DNA of 64,000 bases from Deefgea tanakiae (lineage in GTDB: Bacteria; Pseudomonadota; Gammaproteobacteria; Burkholderiales; Chitinibacteraceae). The stretch lies in contig NZ_CP081150.1 in assembly GCF_019665765.1 (NCBI RefSeq), positions 2,852,001 through 2,916,000 on the forward strand, in the 5' to 3' direction. The first letter of the stretch is position 1. Every line of letters begins with the position of its first letter. The notes beneath the pieces are model-generated. The model saw nothing but the letters and a program-made list of their open reading frames with translations. It made no database searches and was not told the DNA's origin. Below are positions 45,897-53,957 of the stretch, piece after piece. Made by a program: the position numbers and the translations under genes.

Positions 45897-46295
45897 AAAC
45901 TTAGGGGGATCTTCAAGCGGAGCAAGAGTCACGCTAAATAGCGTTGCGCATGAGGCATCGACTAAAATAGCAACGAGAGGAAATGGTACTGTAAAGCGAG
46001 AATCAAATATCACCGAGTTGGGCATCGTTTGGCATGCGTTCACGCAATCGATCGATACCGATGCTATTGGCTCATGCACATGAACACTTTGCTTGCCAAA
46101 AAGACCTTGATGAATATGTATTTGCTTGTCGGGTAGAGCATGACTTAAGTCTGCACCGGTTTCATCATGCTGATGCGGAGCATGATCGGTATAAGCGCTT
46201 GTTATTTTTGCATATGCAGGCATCTGTGCCAGCACGGAATTAACCGGCAGCACAACTAGTAACACGCAAAAAAAGAAGAGGCGCAGAACTTTCAT
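45888..46295 (-). CDS. CzcI-like periplasmic His-rich protein
   Basis: 135 residues. Signal peptide (ending LAQ), His clusters (DHAPHQHDE, IHIHQGL, HVHEP) and a C-terminal ending DPPKFRA reminiscent of CzcI, a small regulator upstream of czcCBA in Cupriavidus. It is the first gene before the RND operon, separated by 210 bases. A palindrome lies 11 bases upstream of its ATG. Function inferred only from context. Confidence 0.65.
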   Translation of the reverse strand: MKVLRLFFFCVLLVVLPVNSVLAQMPAYAKITSAYTDHAPHQHDETGADLSHALPDKQIHIHQGLFGKQSVHVHEPIASVSIDCVNACQTMPNSVIFDSRFTVPFPLVAILVDASCATLFSVTLAPLEDPPKFRA

Positions 46296-46420
46296 TCCCT
46301 TAGCTTACATTAATGCAAATTGCATGTATAGCAGCAGCTAAAGACTAAAACGCTAATTTAAAATAATCGTGGAATGAATGGCCGCTTTGGCCGAACAGTA
46401 CAAGCATGCACCACGAAAAC

Positions 46421-46453
46421 GAGAGGCCGCAACCTGATGGTTTGCGGCCTCTC
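46421..46453. repeat. intergenic hairpin, copy B of the GGCCGCAA element
   Basis: GAGAGGCCGCAA / TTGCGGCCTCTC, 12-bp perfect stem, nine-base loop. Shares its AGGCCGCAA core and nine-base loop with the terminator at 35636-35681. Confidence 0.7.
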
Positions 46454-46564
46454 TATTTTCCCCTGTCGGCATCGACACTTCGGCCAAACCAGCCACCTGA
46501 CTAGGAAACCAAGGGCGATTCATTTATTGGTTCGCGTTGACCAATAAATTGTTGTCGCCGATGC

Positions 46565-46685
46565 TTTTTTGACCCATCTACCGACATCCAACTGACCCAA
46601 CCAAAACTTGTCTTTTTCAATAAGCTTCAATAGCTTGCTGCGTAATGCCGTGGGTCACGCAAGTCTTGGCAGATGGGTCAAAAAA
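46565..46685. repeat. 121-bp segment bounded by 15-bp perfect inverted repeats
   Basis: TTTTTTGACCCATCT at 46565-46579 and its exact complement at 46671-46685, with about 91 bases between and no ORF. Could be a MITE-like remnant; no clear target duplication is seen. Confidence 0.45.
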
Positions 46686-46813
46686 TAGTCGGTGCGAACA
46701 GCGACAACAACAAAACCAACAATAACGCCGGAACTTTTCAAACAGACTAGCTCCTTTGCCAATTTGGGGTTAGTCTCACGCGCTGTATCAAATCCTATAA
46801 ATTGGAGTGTCAA

Positions 46814-47626
46814 ATGCTTCAGAGTGAAAAAATCCTTGCACGAAATAACGTCAAAATTATTGATGGTGATGGCCCAGTTCTTCTTTACGCTCATGGATTT
46901 GGTTGCAATCAAAATATGTGGGATCGTGTGACACCCGCGTTCAAGTCAACCCACAAACAAGTTCTATTCGACTATGTCGGCAGCGGGAAGTCCAACATTG
47001 CCGCTTTTGATGCAGTCAAATATGGCAATCTCAGTGGCTACGCCCAAGACGTTTTAGACATTTGCGACGCTTTGAATTTGAAAGGCGGAGTTACGTTCGT
47101 TGGACATTCAGTGAGTTGCAGTATTGGCGTGTTGGCGTCTATCGCTCGGCCAGAGCTATTTAGCAAGTTGGTATTGCTCGGACCCAACCCTTGCTTTATC
47201 AACCATGCACCGGAATACATCGGAGGCTTTGAAAAAGAAGACCTTGAGGGCTTGCTGGACTTGATGGAACAGAACTACATCGGGTGGGCAAATTATTTGG
47301 CCCCCGTCGTGTCAGCGAAGGGGGAAGATAGTGTGGTTACGGCTGAACTGTCGGATAGTTTTTGCTCAACTGACCCGACTGTAGCCAAAGTTTTTGCTAG
47401 GACTACTTTTTTCTCTGACAACAGAGCAGACCTCTCCAAGGTCAAAGTGCCTTGTCTGATTTTGCAGCACCGCACTGACACGCTAGCTCCCCTCAGCGTT
47501 GGAGAATACGTTCACGCCGAAATAGCAGGAAGCACGTTAAAAGTCTTGGAAGTTCAAGGCCATTGTGCGCACATGGCAGAGCCTCTGCTCTTCGTCGAGG
47601 CGATGCGTGATTTTGTCGGTGCTTAG
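46814..47626 (+). CDS. rsbQ: alpha/beta hydrolase, RsbQ family
   Basis: 270 residues. The catalytic triad can be read as Ser99 (GHSVS), Asp222 (HRTDTLAP) and His250 (GHCAHM), each exactly three residues beyond Ser96/Asp219/His247 of Bacillus RsbQ. The oxyanion region is YAHGFGCNQNMW. In Bacillus RsbQ supplies a small molecule to the PAS domain of RsbP. Here the next gene overlaps it by 20 bases and begins with an RsbP-like PAS domain, so the same input role is expected. GGAG precedes the ATG by seven bases. Confidence 0.9.
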   Translation: MLQSEKILARNNVKIIDGDGPVLLYAHGFGCNQNMWDRVTPAFKSTHKQVLFDYVGSGKSNIAAFDAVKYGNLSGYAQDVLDICDALNLKGGVTFVGHSVSCSIGVLASIARPELFSKLVLLGPNPCFINHAPEYIGGFEKEDLEGLLDLMEQNYIGWANYLAPVVSAKGEDSVVTAELSDSFCSTDPTVAKVFARTTFFSDNRADLSKVKVPCLILQHRTDTLAPLSVGEYVHAEIAGSTLKVLEVQGHCAHMAEPLLFVEAMRDFVGA

Positions 47627-48920
47627 CAAAAGCGCAGATGCGCCAACTCCTTCATTTGATCAAATTCCCTGCGCCATATTGGTTACCGATAGTGCTGGAG
47701 TTGTTCAATCATTGAATCAGAATTTGCTCCTACTTATTGGGGGTGACAAGGATAGCTGGTTAACAAAATCGATGGAACTTATGTTTCCGATGGCCAGCAG
47801 GATTTTCTTGCACACGCACATCTGGCCGATGATTTTACGAGATGGACATGTTCGAGAAATCCGGTTACAGCTACTTGACTCGGGTGGCAACAGCTTACCC
47901 GTCTTTGTGAATTGCCAGAAAACGAACCAAGAAGGCATCGATCAATTCACTTGGGTTCTATTTGTAACAATTGAACGAAGTCGATTCGAACAGGAGTTGC
48001 TGGAGTCAAGACAGAGAACGGAGAATGTTTCTGCTGCGCTGGCAAAAAGCGAATCTTTCATACGAGGCGTCTTCGAGGCCACAAGCGAAGGCATCATAGT
48101 GACCGATTCGGATGCCATTATCATTTCCGTCAACCCCGCCTTTTCCAAGCTCACCGGCTATTCGCAAGAGGAAATCATTGGGCAGAACGCACGCATTCTT
48201 AAATCCGATCGACATGATGCGGATTTCTTTCTCGCTGCGTTTCAAATCCTACAAGAAAATAAAATTTGGGATGGTGAAGTTTGGATCCAGCGAAAAGACG
48301 GCTCCATTTTCCTAGGACAGTTATCCATATCTGCAATATGCGACCAAAATGATGTAGTTTTGCAATATGTTGGTCTTTGTTCGGACATCACGGAAAGATG
48401 GGACAGGGAGCAACTGATTCATCAAATGGCATTACATGATGGACTGACGGGACTTCCAAATCGCACGCTTCTCATGGAAAGACTTAGCCAAATGATCGCC
48501 AAGTCGCATCGTGATTCGCGTCAGATCGCGTTGATGTTTCTGGATTTGGATGGCTTCAAGAAGGTCAATGACACCTTGGGCCACGCAATAGGCGACGAGG
48601 TTTTGAAAACAGTAGCAACACGGTTATCGGGTTTGCTCCGCAGCACCGACACAGTGGCGCGACTTGGTGGCGATGAGTTTGTTATCCTGCTGGATAACCC
48701 GGAGAACGGTGAAGCTATTGCACAGATTGGTGCGCGCGTTATTTCTGTCGTGAATGAGCCAATGCACTTTGATAACGCAGAAGCTCATATTGGTACATCC
48801 ATCGGTATTGCGGTATTCAAGGACAGCGCATGCACCCCGGAAGCCTTACTCAAAAAGGCAGATGAGGCGATGTACTCAGCCAAGGCGGCTGGGAAAAATG
48901 TGTATCGCTTTGCCGAATAA
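47607..48920 (+). CDS. RsbP-like PAS - PAS - GGDEF diguanylate cyclase
   Basis: 437 residues, no membrane segment. An N-terminal PAS domain (about 15-115) contains SRIFLHTHIWPMILRDG, wording typical of RsbP-type PAS domains; a coiled linker leads to a second PAS with PAC (FIRGVFEATSEGIIVTDSDA, NARILKSDRHD); then GGDEF with an intact LGGDEF and an I-site RSTD five residues earlier, so an active, feedback-inhibited cyclase is likely. The start is a GTG at 47607 with GAGG six bases upstream, inside the end of the hydrolase gene. The PP2C phosphatase output of RsbP is replaced by c-di-GMP synthesis. Confidence 0.88.
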   Translation: MILSVLSKSADAPTPSFDQIPCAILVTDSAGVVQSLNQNLLLLIGGDKDSWLTKSMELMFPMASRIFLHTHIWPMILRDGHVREIRLQLLDSGGNSLPVFVNCQKTNQEGIDQFTWVLFVTIERSRFEQELLESRQRTENVSAALAKSESFIRGVFEATSEGIIVTDSDAIIISVNPAFSKLTGYSQEEIIGQNARILKSDRHDADFFLAAFQILQENKIWDGEVWIQRKDGSIFLGQLSISAICDQNDVVLQYVGLCSDITERWDREQLIHQMALHDGLTGLPNRTLLMERLSQMIAKSHRDSRQIALMFLDLDGFKKVNDTLGHAIGDEVLKTVATRLSGLLRSTDTVARLGGDEFVILLDNPENGEAIAQIGARVISVVNEPMHFDNAEAHIGTSIGIAVFKDSACTPEALLKKADEAMYSAKAAGKNVYRFAE

Positions 48921-49409
48921 AAAATCGATTGATCTTTGAAAGTGGGCAAGGGTTTCCGTCGCGTTAACATCACAAGCAAGCTCGCACTTGGCCGCCTGAT
49001 GAACAGAATCATACTTGAAGCAAGTCCATGAAAGCAAAACGGGCAGCCTTCTATCCAAAGTAATGGTATGGATAAAAAAGTAAGTTGCTTGATGTAATAC
49101 TAAGCGCACATCAGTGGCCGCTAAGGCCGAACTACTGAAGGCGGAGTGGTTGGCTTGACGTCTGAAATAGAAGCTACTCCAGACGTTCAATTAAGCTCAA
49201 ATCATCAGGACAAAAAGTCTGTTGTTGGCCGTAGCACCCAGTCGCTCAGTTTAACCCAGTCGTTTCAACGGAGCATAACTCATCGTTTGATGGTGGCGAA
49301 TTTGGTAAGCGGGGTGGCGATGTTCGATGAGTTTGGGTGGGTGCACTGATAAGAATCTGCACTAATTTTCCTCCAGCAACAAAAACCGCCATTAAAGGCT
49401 GTTTCTACA
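48921..49409. other. gene-free junction between cargo and replication module
   Basis: About 490 bases. GGCCGCTAAGGCCGA at 49116-49130 is a partial copy of the dispersed intergenic repeat. Near 49379-49400 the wording AACAAAAACCGCCATTA is shared with 28868-28884 at the left end of the island. One open frame (49146-49349) has no family resemblance or ribosome-binding site and is not called. Confidence 0.45.
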
Positions 49410-49694
49410 TTACAGCTTTTCAAGCTCTCGCTTCTGGTTTTGTTTCAATTCGGCAAGTTCTCGGCCTAGCTCCTTTATTTGATTAGAAAATGCCCGACTA
49501 TCACGCATGGCTTGCGTAAATTGCTGGTGCTCGGCTTTTGCGCCTGCACTTCGCGAGCCATGCTTGAGCGCGTTTTGGCTACTGGCCGATTTTCCGGCCT
49601 CGGTTTGTGCACCCGTTGATTTTTCCCATGGTTTCCACGTTTTGATTAGCTCGGCCTGTCTTGCTTTTCGTTCGAGAGTCCAACCGTTTGCCAT
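49410..49694 (-). CDS. small phage/island protein of the ANGWTxERKARQAE family
   Basis: 94 residues. MANGWTLERKARQAELI and WKPWEKSTGAQTEAGKSA are wording often seen in small proteins at the end of P4-like replication modules of betaproteobacterial prophages and islands; the C-terminal half is a Gln/Glu coiled coil. Function unknown. It overlaps the upstream gene by about 116 bases, in another frame. GGAG lies eight bases before the ATG. Confidence 0.65.
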   Translation of the reverse strand: MANGWTLERKARQAELIKTWKPWEKSTGAQTEAGKSASSQNALKHGSRSAGAKAEHQQFTQAMRDSRAFSNQIKELGRELAELKQNQKRELEKL

Positions 49695-50289
49695 CGTCAT
49701 ACTCCAATAGTTCGTTTGTCATATTTTTTTCTGGCTGCATTGCTCCGTGCGCGTGCGCGGGTGTTTGAGTGCCGTTATTCACTTGTTGTGCCCCGTTGCT
49801 GATGTTGGCTTGATTGGCAAACACAGCCACCCTTGGATTCTTCACCTCTGCCAAGGTTTCAATCGTGGCGCGGCATTGGCTCTGTGCTTTTAGCGCCATC
49901 CGCATATAACGCTCGGTGGTATCAAGATTGTGTTGTCCGATGTTATTCAATGCGCGTTGTGTCATTAAGTTAAAAAGGCTATCCAACGTTTGCATTTGAG
50001 CGGCTAGCGTAATTTCAGCCAACTTCAAATCACCACTAATGATGGCGCTTGAACGCTTCAGCAAAACATCAAAGTGGTCGTAAAGATTAAATTCATCCTC
50101 TTTGCAAAAAGCACCAATTTTATTCATTTTTGCAAACGTAATAGTGGCCTGAAGTTCGGGACTAGTAATCAAGTCTACAACTTCTTGCCCACGTACTTCA
50201 TCAGCACAGGCCTCAATTGAAGTTTGCTTGGGATCTTTGCTTGTTGTCTGTTTAGGCATAGTTGCCGGCTTTTTAGTGTCTTGAGTCAT
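49579..50289 (-). CDS. P4-like island protein, helical, unknown function
   Basis: 236 residues. Predominantly helical central part (LKLAEITLAAQMQTLDSLF, RALNNIGQHNLDTTERYMRMALKAQSQCRATIETLAEVKNP is the family core) and the motif QANISNGAQQVNNGTQT, common in accessory proteins of P4-like elements. The start overlaps the stop of the preceding gene (TAATG). The last 40 residues run through the start of the next gene and may be a frame-specific extension. Confidence 0.65.
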   Translation of the reverse strand: MTQDTKKPATMPKQTTSKDPKQTSIEACADEVRGQEVVDLITSPELQATITFAKMNKIGAFCKEDEFNLYDHFDVLLKRSSAIISGDLKLAEITLAAQMQTLDSLFNLMTQRALNNIGQHNLDTTERYMRMALKAQSQCRATIETLAEVKNPRVAVFANQANISNGAQQVNNGTQTPAHAHGAMQPEKNMTNELLEYDDGKRLDSRTKSKTGRANQNVETMGKINGCTNRGRKIGQ

Positions 50290-50678
50290 TATCGAGCGCC
50301 CTCATTGCGGATTAAATTTTGAATCAGTCGATTAGCTTCCCTAGCTGCCCACTTCCACATATCTTTCCTTGCGTGAATATCATCGAGCACAAATTGATAA
50401 TCCCCCGCTTCAGTCAGTCCGTAATGCTTATCCAGTGCGGCCATTAGATCAGCGGGAAATTGCTCATCGTTCACGGCATATTGTGTTTTTTCTTGGGTGC
50501 ACCTATTTGCCAAGGGAACACAGGGAACAAAGGGAACAGACTCTACAAGCCCAGTATTTACAACGCTTTGCGGATTGGTGGTTTGTTCCCTTTGCTCTTT
50601 ATCGTTCAGGGAGCACAAGGGAACAGATTGATTGCTGCTATTTTGAATTGCCGTTTTTATCCATTCAGATACGCGCAT
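50289..50678 (-). CDS. hypothetical protein of the replication module
   Basis: 129 residues, no recognised domain. The middle contains VPFVPCVPL, encoded by three tandem 9-bp GTTCCC units, which may be replication iterons rather than a protein feature. The C-terminus is helical (KWAAREANRLIQNLIR). Both ends overlap neighbouring genes by TAATG, so it is translated with them. Confidence 0.55.
   Translation of the reverse strand: MRVSEWIKTAIQNSSNQSVPLCSLNDKEQREQTTNPQSVVNTGLVESVPFVPCVPLANRCTQEKTQYAVNDEQFPADLMAALDKHYGLTEAGDYQFVLDDIHARKDMWKWAAREANRLIQNLIRNEGAR
50513..50626. repeat. iteron-like 9-bp repeats, cluster 1
   Basis: Three tandem units AGGGAACAC, AGGGAACAA, AGGGAACAG at 50513-50539, an inverted unit near 50585-50591, and AGGGAGCAC/AGGGAACAG at 50608-50626. 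Confidence 0.6.
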
Positions 50679-52624
50679 TATTCAGCACCTCCCAAAGATC
50701 GCTCAGTAAACACATAAACGGACTGAGTTTTTGCACCAAGTGCCTTGATCCGTTTTTTCTGTGTATTGCGTAATTGTGTGGCCTCTTTATCACCTTCCAA
50801 CATCCAGCCTGCAGCTTTTAAAATCCTTGCCGCATCAGCCGGTTTATATCCTTTACAAATTTCGTTTTTAAATGCCTCAGTCATTACCCAGAATTGCACC
50901 TGACCCGTGCCATCCTCATACCTAAAGCCAGCGCGGTTATTGTGCCGCGCCAACACTTCATCACTTGCATCATGCGCTGGGAAGCGGGTATTACTGTGTG
51001 CCTGCATAAATGCCGATACCTGCGAGAATAGCGCCCGATCATCCGCGCCAAACTCAGCGCCCACAGATGAGTACCATGCTTGAAAGCATTGTTTCGCCGC
51101 CTTGAACGCTTCACCAGCTTGCCAGCCAGTCACGCCGTATTGCGTTGCTAGCTCTCCCGCAAAGGCTACCAGCGCAAAACGTGCCGCCACTCGGCCAACT
51201 TCAGCGGGTGCAGTTTTCGCCACCTCGAATTGCTCACAAATCGCCTGCATATCAGCGCGGATTGAGTCGCGTACTTCGATCAGATTTTCTTGCGCGCAAA
51301 GCTGCTCAATAAATGCGCAGCCAGCCGTTCCATACTGTTGGCGGGATTGGTTTTTCATGTGATCGGCAAACGCTTGGCCGTTGTTAAATTGCTGCAATTG
51401 CTCTAGCGTACCCAGTCCAGCACCAGCGTCGGCAGGAATGGCAGGCAGTCGTGCCATTTGTCCGCCCTTGGCGCTTTTGCCAGCTTCGGCCATGTGTTGT
51501 GCCAAGTCGATTTCACCCGCTGACAACAACATCACCCGCCAAGTTTGCACGGGTCGATTACCGCCCTCTTTGGTCATACGTGCCTTGGCTTGGCCGTTGG
51601 CAATCAGGTACGCCGCACTGCCAGCCTCTTGGGCTGCAATTTGCGCCAACTCATCCAAAATCAGCAGCCCATCATTGCGACCAGCGCACAACGACTCTAA
51701 ACCGTTGGTGGTGGTGCGCCACTTTTTAGCAAAGCGGTCAGGATTACCCCAAACACTAGCGGCTGGGTCTAATAACGTGCTGGTTTTGCCCTTGCTTGTC
51801 GTGCCAACAAAGTGAAACCCGCCGCCGCTTTCGCCAGCCATTTCAGCCAATACACCCGCAAAAGCCACAGACAGCGCAAACACAATGCGCGAATTACCCG
51901 CCGCTGGTGCCGCAATCTGCTTTTTCCAATCGGCCAATGTGCCAGCCTGTTCGTAATCGCTGGCCGTTGCGCCTTGGTAAATCACACCTTCGTCAGATTC
52001 AGCACCATAGGCGGCATCAGGCAAAACATAGCGATCTGCAAACCAGCCAATTCGAGTGACGCACCGCAAAGGGATTGCGGATTGTGGGGAATAGCTCAAA
52101 ACGTAATCCACCAGCTTTTGCCGTGCCTTGCTATTGGTAGCAATGGTCAGACCTTGCCGAGCCAACTCTTTGCGAAACTCAGCGGTGTCACTGGCCGCCA
52201 ACAATTCAGCAGGGCAAGCCCAAGTGTGTAAATGGTTGTCATCATCAAACCATTGCAGGTATCGCCCCCAGTTGCCTTGCGCCGTATCGCGGGTCTTGGC
52301 AACGATGGTTAATGGGGAACATAACCGCAGTGACGGCGCGTCCTCGTTGCCCATATCCAGCCAATACACACCGTCACCGGTGACAAAAAACGGGCTTTTC
52401 TCGGCCCTGTTCCCTACTGTTCCCTGCTCCTTTTTTGTTTCAGGGAACACACCAGTACCGTCACAACTCGCATTTTCATTAGGTATCTTTTGGCTGTTCC
52501 CTGTGTTCCCTTTGTTCCCTGTACTTTTAGGGGTGTCCAGTGTTTTTACTGGTGCTGGATCAATCTCAATGGCATCAAGCGCAGGCATCAGCTCGACCAA
52601 CATATTTAAGTTATCAAGAAGCAT
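50678..52624 (-). CDS. DUF927-domain helicase-like replication protein
   Basis: 648 residues. After a low-complexity N-terminal region the DUF927 domain carries a Walker A (GTTSKGKTST) and a Walker B-like ILDELAQI; AARILKAAGWML near the end is typical of these proteins. It is the presumed helicase/initiator of the element, working with the primase encoded immediately upstream (overlap TAATG). The N-terminal GNKGNTGN stretch is encoded by three 9-bp iteron-like repeats. Confidence 0.85.
   Translation of the reverse strand: MLLDNLNMLVELMPALDAIEIDPAPVKTLDTPKSTGNKGNTGNSQKIPNENASCDGTGVFPETKKEQGTVGNRAEKSPFFVTGDGVYWLDMGNEDAPSLRLCSPLTIVAKTRDTAQGNWGRYLQWFDDDNHLHTWACPAELLAASDTAEFRKELARQGLTIATNSKARQKLVDYVLSYSPQSAIPLRCVTRIGWFADRYVLPDAAYGAESDEGVIYQGATASDYEQAGTLADWKKQIAAPAAGNSRIVFALSVAFAGVLAEMAGESGGGFHFVGTTSKGKTSTLLDPAASVWGNPDRFAKKWRTTTNGLESLCAGRNDGLLILDELAQIAAQEAGSAAYLIANGQAKARMTKEGGNRPVQTWRVMLLSAGEIDLAQHMAEAGKSAKGGQMARLPAIPADAGAGLGTLEQLQQFNNGQAFADHMKNQSRQQYGTAGCAFIEQLCAQENLIEVRDSIRADMQAICEQFEVAKTAPAEVGRVAARFALVAFAGELATQYGVTGWQAGEAFKAAKQCFQAWYSSVGAEFGADDRALFSQVSAFMQAHSNTRFPAHDASDEVLARHNNRAGFRYEDGTGQVQFWVMTEAFKNEICKGYKPADAARILKAAGWMLEGDKEATQLRNTQKKRIKALGAKTQSVYVFTERSLGGAE
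52407..52520. repeat. iteron-like 9-bp repeats, cluster 2
   Basis: CTGTTCCCT twice at 52407-52425, AGGGAACAC at 52442-52450, and three tandem units CTGTTCCCT, GTGTTCCCT, TTGTTCCCT at 52494-52520: the complements of the cluster 1 units, in opposite orientation. Confidence 0.6.
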
Positions 52625-53703
52625 TACGCGACCTCCTTTTGTTGGCGCTGATTCAGTACATCAAGCCAGTCAGTACCCGCCACTGACGGCAGGTAAATAC
52701 GGCAATTACGCCCCTCCTTGATGAATCGCTCACCCGCTGCCAGTGCTGCTAATTTTCCGATGTTGCGGCCATTGCGATCAGGTAGATCGTTGTCGCCCCA
52801 AATTAGTACCTCTCGCACCGAATCAGGCAGCTGTACTGTTCTAAGCCCACCGGCACTAATACACGACCAAGTAGGCCAGCCGCCGAGTTCATTCACCGCA
52901 AATGCGTTTTCCACGCCCTCAGCAAGTGCTAAACGGCCATCAGTATCAATTGGAAAGAGTCGGCAAGCAGCTCCCACCAAAGCGCCATCGTGCACCGCTT
53001 TCAACTTCTTGCAATCGAGCTTTTCACCTGTAAATGGATCGACTACAGACAGCTTGTGCGCGTTTTCGTTTAGGTAGATACGATGCAGCCCAGCTAGTGC
53101 ACCATCCGGCTTTTGGATATACGCCAGCAATGCGGGGAACGTACCGATTTTGCTGGGTTTTCCGTCTTGGTCTTGCGTCCAATAGTCCAGTGAATCGGTG
53201 CTATGCAATACATACTTATGTGAATGCAGGCTAATATCTAAGCCACGCATGGCTAAATACTGTCCCGCCATATTGCATACGCTCACAGGCTCGGCAGCAT
53301 CAAACAGAGCTTTCAGCTTGGCGGTTTCTCGGTTGATTTTGGCGCGGTCGATTTCAGGCACAGTAGCGATCCGTGGCACAAATTGGCGCACGCTGTAATG
53401 GCTGTCTTGGTGAATGCCTAATGCAGCAGCAACCCGTTTCACCGCCTCATTAAATCCGCAACCATACAGGTGCATTACCAAGGCGAAACCGTCACCGCCT
53501 TGGGTATCTAAACCACGGCAGGCAAAGCGGCCATACTCAGCACCAGCACCGCGCACGGTAAATTGAAAGCGATCTGTACCGCCGCATGCAGGGCATGGAT
53601 GATTGCGCCCATCAAGCGCCTTTGCAGGCACCCCCAAAGATTGAAGGATTGAAGGCCAGTTCCCAGCTGCAATGCTTTTAACTTGCTCGGTGAATAGGCT
53701 CAT
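52624..53703 (-). CDS. P4-type zinc-finger/TOPRIM primase
   Basis: 359 residues. The N-terminal zinc-binding primase domain shows CPACGGTDRF and a downstream FACRGLDTQGGDG; a TOPRIM region follows with ALAEGVENAFAV and LIWGDNDLPDRNG as the acidic metal-binding motifs. It would prime replication of the excised element. The stop overlaps the DUF927 gene start; the small HTH gene ends two bases upstream. Confidence 0.88.
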   Translation of the reverse strand: MSLFTEQVKSIAAGNWPSILQSLGVPAKALDGRNHPCPACGGTDRFQFTVRGAGAEYGRFACRGLDTQGGDGFALVMHLYGCGFNEAVKRVAAALGIHQDSHYSVRQFVPRIATVPEIDRAKINRETAKLKALFDAAEPVSVCNMAGQYLAMRGLDISLHSHKYVLHSTDSLDYWTQDQDGKPSKIGTFPALLAYIQKPDGALAGLHRIYLNENAHKLSVVDPFTGEKLDCKKLKAVHDGALVGAACRLFPIDTDGRLALAEGVENAFAVNELGGWPTWSCISAGGLRTVQLPDSVREVLIWGDNDLPDRNGRNIGKLAALAAGERFIKEGRNCRIYLPSVAGTDWLDVLNQRQQKEVA

Positions 53704-53705
53704 GA

Positions 53706-53957
53706 TTACACCGCCTTTGGTTCAGGCAGTAGCGTATAAATGGCTACTTTCGTATGTGGGTGATTAAATCCATCTAGCACAGGGCAAAGCTTGGTGTCGA
53801 TTTCATAACCGGATTGGCGCAGCTCTACAGAGCTATGTTGCCGTTGGCGTAATGATTGTAAAACTCGCAGCCGTTGTGATGAGACGCTGGTATTGGTAAG
53901 ATTGTCTTGCGTAGCAGCAAGGCCGTTATTCTCGAAAGGGGTAGCGGCTTTTTTCAT
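53706..53957 (-). CDS. small helix-turn-helix protein of P4-like islands
   Basis: 83 residues. The segment SSQRLRVLQSLRQRQHSSVELRQSGYEI resembles winged-helix fragments found between alpA and primase genes in such elements. No experimental role is known. Start overlaps the alpA stop (TAATG). Confidence 0.6.
   Translation of the reverse strand: MKKAATPFENNGLAATQDNLTNTSVSSQRLRVLQSLRQRQHSSVELRQSGYEIDTKLCPVLDGFNHPHTKVAIYTLLPEPKAV

Larger units (their letters stand above)
46296..46813. other. gene-free region with dyads and repeat copy B
   Basis: No gene over 500 bases. It holds a dyad at 46306-46328 (nested ATGCAA-A-TTGCAT), the dispersed-repeat copy B with hairpin 46421-46453, an ATTTATTGGT / ACCAATAAAT inverted repeat (46522-46549), and a 15-bp perfect inverted repeat at 46565-46579 and 46671-46685. 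Confidence 0.6.

Noticed and set aside
49146-49349. 67-residue ORF in the junction region
   Set aside because: No recognisable family, no good ribosome-binding site, and lies in a repeat-containing gene-free stretch.
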